64,000 nt of DNA from the NCBI RefSeq assembly GCF_900109935.1, contig NZ_FOBV01000004.1:428815-492814 (forward strand). The letters run 5' to 3'. Shown in pieces: positions 61,247-64,000 of this stretch (positions are counted from its first letter, which is position 1; each line of letters begins with the position of its first letter). The DNA comes from Chryseobacterium taichungense. Lineage in GTDB: Bacteria > Bacteroidota > Bacteroidia > Flavobacteriales > Weeksellaceae. The notes beneath the pieces were generated by a model. The model was not told where the DNA came from and searched no databases. It worked only from the letters and a program-made list of their open reading frames with translations. A program made the position numbers and the translations under genes.

Positions 61247-61349
61247 ACACTGATGAAAATACCCATCTTTATGATGGAATGATGGTTTGTTCTTGCGTTG
61301 ATATGATGTTCTCTTATGCAACATCATCTTACCGCCCGTAAGGGGATGG

Positions 61350-61405
61350 CACTTAGCACCGTAAGTGTTACCCACTTAGGTGGCTAAGTGGAGGTCACTT
61401 AGGCA
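61350..61405. repeat. CACTTAG repeats and hairpin
   Basis: CACTTAG occurs three times forward (61350-61356, 61373-61379, about 61397-61403) and once inverted (CTAAGTG, 61384-61390). The second and inverted copies form a perfect 7-bp hairpin with a GTGG loop. It lies just after the stop of the DUF4469 gene. Confidence 0.7.
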
Positions 61406-61423
61406 CGAGGTAAGCATCTTATT

Positions 61424-62158
61424 TTACACTACCGTTAATTCACGGTCGAAAGTAGTGATGCGGGATTCTTTTAATAGATAACTGCCGGTGAATTGGGTGA
61501 CAATTTCTAATTGATACGTTCCCGCAGCCAATGCCGGAATCACCACCATAACCTCCGAAGGATTGTTAGTAACGATATCACTTTGCTCTACTTTGGTTCT
61601 TCCCTGTGTTGCGGTGTCTACGAAAAAGATTCCTACCGAAGCATCATCACCGGTAACTTTGATCTTGCTTCCCATAATCTTCAGGTTTCTACCCGGAGTA
61701 AGCAGATCATTTACCGAACCACTCTTCACATCCGTTACCTGTAAAATGACCGCAGAAGATTCGGCGACGCCTAAGATATTCACCTCGATGTTGGGAATCT
61801 CTGCGCGTAGCTTTTCTCCCTGGTTGAACTGGAAGATGATGCTGTGTTTGTCTTTGTTAAACGTCTCCGACGGGCTGTCGAATACTCCGCGGATGGTGGT
61901 GCTTGCAGTAAAGTAGCCGGTATTGACTGAAAAGCCATCACAAAGCTGGTAGGCCATTTCTTTCAGGAAGAGCTCAGTGGCGTGCTCCATAGAAGAGGCG
62001 GAGATGTCTGCCCCGCCACGGGATACCGCTGCCTGGCAGATCTGCTGGACATTAAGGCTGCGCTCGCTTGCCGTACGCGCTGTGAAATCATTGGGATTGT
62101 CTTTCGTTAAAACGTTATCGTACAGATACGCTTTGATGCGGTGAAGAATTGTTGCCAT
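61424..62158 (-). CDS. HU-like DNA-binding protein with DUF4469 (Ig-fold) domain
   Basis: 244 residues. The N-terminal part (MATILHRIKAYLYDNVLTKDNPNDFTARTASERSLNVQQICQAAV; about 1-120) fits the HU-like DNA-binding domain of Bacteroidota, and the C-terminal part (about 130-240, LTPGRNLKIMGSKIKVTGDDASVGIFFVD...) the DUF4469 Ig-like domain. Domain names are recalled. Proteins of this build are common, often in several copies, and their role is unknown. It lies upstream of a repeat-rich noncoding region and downstream of the large repeat protein, in the same direction. Confidence 0.82.
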   Translation of the reverse strand: MATILHRIKAYLYDNVLTKDNPNDFTARTASERSLNVQQICQAAVSRGGADISASSMEHATELFLKEMAYQLCDGFSVNTGYFTASTTIRGVFDSPSETFNKDKHSIIFQFNQGEKLRAEIPNIEVNILGVAESSAVILQVTDVKSGSVNDLLTPGRNLKIMGSKIKVTGDDASVGIFFVDTATQGRTKVEQSDIVTNNPSEVMVVIPALAAGTYQLEIVTQFTGSYLLKESRITTFDRELTVV

Positions 62159-62293
62159 AATTATTTTATTTAAAAATGTTTGTTGATTTGAAAAAACTCA
62201 CAGATTTCAGAAACCTGTGAAGTTTGATTCAATTATTTTATACGAAGTTGTGCATTGTAAGTGATAGATATTCTCATATTAATAATGTTATCA

Positions 62294-64000
62294 TTATAAT
62301 TCCTGTATAGAAAATCTATTGAAATCAGCACCATAAATAGTTTTTCCTGCTACTCCAATAAAATATGTAAATGTAATTGCATCTCCTGCTGTCGCGGAAA
62401 TTGTTACGCTTGTACAACTTCCTCCGTAATAAGTTGTACTCGTCGGAGCCGCCCAATAACCAACAACTTGTGTTGTCCCATTTTTTGCCACTCTTATTGA
62501 AAATTCTTCCCCTTGGTTCCAAGATGAACTTGCAGTAAGCCCACAAAGGCTGATAGAATAGTTTCCTGTTCTTGGTACTGTGAAAGTACTAGAAGTAAAA
62601 TCATTATTCTGGTCAAAACTTTCAGTAACGGTAAATGTTCCTCCGCCACTGGTCAGTGCCTGCCCATTTGTTAAATATCCATATACCAATGATTTTTTAA
62701 CTGTACTAGTCAAAGTATTCCATGTCGTGCCATTACTATATTCTATAGTTCCGCCACTAGTTGTAGAATATCGTACTGCTCCCGAACCGGCAGCACTTGC
62801 CGTCTGGGTAGTTTCCCCGATCCCAATCGCACCATTACCGGGAGAAGCATTACCAGGATTTTGTCTGGAATCTAATTTGGTAATAGGAGCTGTTGTTCCT
62901 ATCCCCACTCTATTATTCGATCCATCTACAGAAAGCGTCGACCCAGCCACAGAAAAACCATTGGTTGCCGAAGTAGTAAAATTCAAAGTGTTACTACCTT
63001 GTACCACGGTAGTATTCCCAGATAATGAACCGCCTCCTTTGTAAATTCCACCTACTCCTGTGTTAAGATCTGTATTGGCTACGGTACCGTCTGCTATTTT
63101 AGCGGACGTTACCGCACTGGAGGCAATGCTCGGTGATGCGGCGGTTCCGGATAAATCTCCAGCTAATTGTACGATTCCCTTGGCCGCTGTCGTCGCATCG
63201 GTTACTGAAGCACCGTTAGCCACTTTCTGCCAATTGGTCCCGTCAAAATAGTAATAGCCTGTTGCGGTCACATTGGCGGTCTGTCCTGCGGGCGTTCCGG
63301 AGACTGAATTCACATAAACCATCGCACCGGTTTGATTCGTACCATAGGTGTATCCCTGGAGTGCAGACAAAGAAAGCCTTGGGGCAATAATCCCTTCGGG
63401 GCTGGTACCACTGCTGATGGCATTCACATCGAGTGTCGCCTGTGGAGTACTCGTTCCGATGCCGACATTACCGGCAGACTTCACCACCATCCTTTGACCA
63501 TACCCTGATGATGCATTTCTTGTCCAAAACCCTATCCCTGCATAGTTATTGGTGCCATCCCTGTCGATCCCCTGGATCGAAGAGCCGGATGGCGCCGTCG
63601 GATCTGTGCTGGGAACAAAATCAATGGAGGCAAACACCGAATTGGTACTATTCAGATTATTAAGAACAATATTTCTTGCAGTATAAGACTGGCTGCAAGC
63701 AAGCCAGCAATTATTAATGGAAAAAATTCCGGCATCCACCGAAGCTCCTCCATTCAATGTACTTACCTGGAGAAAAGATTTAGGAGCAGCAACCCCTATG
63801 CCTACTCTATTATTAACGGCATCTACATTTAAAGTCGTTCCGTCTACCGTAAAATGGCTGGTTCCCGCACTTGCTGTAGAAGTAAAAGCCATGGTATTGG
63901 TCCCTTGTGTCACAGTTGTATTCCCGGATAATGAACCGTCTCCTTTGTAAATCCCTCCTACTCCCGAAGCTAAATCTGCGTTGGCTACAGTCCCATCTGC
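62294..64000 (-). CDS. Large repeat protein with VGIGT-x-xP motifs, surface or tail-fibre-like; 5' end beyond the window
   Basis: At least 568 residues; the frame is open through base 64000, so a GTG at 63913 is not the start. It has Ser/Thr/Gly/Asn-rich repeats of about 290 residues whose core is GVGGIYKGxGSLSGNTTVxQG, then VDxxNNRVGIGxxAP. One copy begins near 63970 and the next near 63080, and a NVGIGTSTPQATLDV block lies between them. The C-terminal 150 residues (SLVYGYLTNGQALTSGGGTFTVTESFDQ... to FSIQEL) form a separate beta-rich, C1q/TNF-like domain. There is no type IX C-terminal sorting signature that I can see. Similar stretches occur in flavobacterial surface proteins and phage tail fibres. 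Confidence 0.75.
   Translation of the reverse strand, partial: ADGTVANADLASGVGGIYKGDGSLSGNTTVTQGTNTMAFTSTASAGTSHFTVDGTTLNVDAVNNRVGIGVAAPKSFLQVSTLNGGASVDAGIFSINNCWLACSQSYTARNIVLNNLNSTNSVFASIDFVPSTDPTAPSGSSIQGIDRDGTNNYAGIGFWTRNASSGYGQRMVVKSAGNVGIGTSTPQATLDVNAISSGTSPEGIIAPRLSLSALQGYTYGTNQTGAMVYVNSVSGTPAGQTANVTATGYYYFDGTNWQKVANGASVTDATTAAKGIVQLAGDLSGTAASPSIASSAVTSAKIADGTVANTDLNTGVGGIYKGGGSLSGNTTVVQGSNTLNFTTSATNGFSVAGSTLSVDGSNNRVGIGTTAPITKLDSRQNPGNASPGNGAIGIGETTQTASAAGSGAVRYSTTSGGTIEYSNGTTWNTLTSTVKKSLVYGYLTNGQALTSGGGTFTVTESFDQNNDFTSSTFTVPRTGNYSISLCGLTASSSWNQGEEFSIRVAKNGTTQVVGYWAAPTSTTYYGGSCTSVTISATAGDAITFTYFIGVAGKTIYGADFNRFSIQEL

Noticed and set aside
61181..61375. 64-codon minus-strand frame after the DUF4469 gene
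   Set aside because: It crosses a terminator-like hairpin and repeats, and its residues are not protein-like.
61424..64000. A complete prophage at the right end
   Set aside because: Only one tail-fibre-like protein and one HU-like protein are seen; no integrase, capsid, terminase or lysis genes are in the window.

Overview
The window is a chromosomal stretch of a member of the Bacteroidota, very probably Chryseobacterium or a close relative in the Weeksellaceae. The evidence is: AT-rich DNA with dense coding; promoters of the TTTG-N19/20-TAnnTTTG type; almost no Shine-Dalgarno sequences; families largely restricted to this phylum (DUF5687 permease, PorD/DUF4835, DUF5686, DUF4469, TonB-like tail on an M56 protein); and a tryptophanase, consistent with the indole-positive habit of chryseobacteria. 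No rRNA, CRISPR array, insertion sequence with a recognisable transposase, or complete prophage is visible.

Layout. 1-3758: haem biosynthesis operon hemA(partial)-hemC-hemD-hemE, followed by a 21-bp tandem repeat array. 4339-6550: two-gene ABC exporter. 6949-12293: a minus-strand envelope and housekeeping block recN-porD-coaBC-rpoZ-bamD. 12397-14867: tetR, then tatD-like, tcdA and rnpA. 14932-22713: a minus-strand run with an acidic TPR protein, LptE, a membrane protein, a sigma-54 activator, an inserted DUF1016 nuclease with a small secreted protein, and miaB. 22945-29364: poxB, lysA, a DUF5808-like protein, a DnaQ-type exonuclease fused to a worn GIY-YIG domain, and a HerA-like ATPase. 29634-34297: persulfide dioxygenase-like/rhodanese protein with thioredoxin, omega-amidase, small barrel protein, rseP. 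34367-34709: two near-identical tRNA-Asn transcription units. 34943-43844: DUF5686 outer-membrane protein, a Cys-rich GG-leader peptide, rpmA/rplU, a zinc metalloprotease lipoprotein, an acyltransferase, miaE, a DUF502 protein and tnaA. 43908-49461: sugar dehydrogenase, a BlaI/M56 pair with a frameshift in the M56 gene, uvrB, DUF3820. 49463-56423: AI-2E family permease with two related membrane proteins, pabB-pabC, menD, a 2-oxoglutarate oxygenase. 56458-60115: a secreted unknown, a second Cys-rich leader peptide, a GH3 protein, a structured repeat resembling a flavobacterial RNA motif, a bacilliredoxin. 60116-61423: 1.3 kb without genes, filled with dispersed and hairpin repeats. 61424-64000: an HU-like/DUF4469 protein and the C-terminal part of a large repeat-bearing surface or tail-fibre-like protein that runs off the right edge.

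Functionally most genes are core: tetrapyrroles, coenzyme A, folate (pabBC), menaquinone (menD), lysine, tRNA modification (miaB and miaE act in the same ms2io6A pathway; tcdA makes ct6A), DNA repair (recN, uvrB), outer-membrane assembly (bamD, lptE, porD, rseP). The accessory or poorly understood parts are the two orphan Cys-rich leader peptides, the DUF1016 insertion, the repeat arrays at 3.9 kb, 6.7 kb and 60-61.4 kb, and the right-hand repeat protein. I did not find one large new multigene system. The most promising leads are the Cys-rich leader peptides, the frameshifted BlaR-like sensor with its operator, the two-strand 21-bp repeat and the structured element at 59.5 kb.
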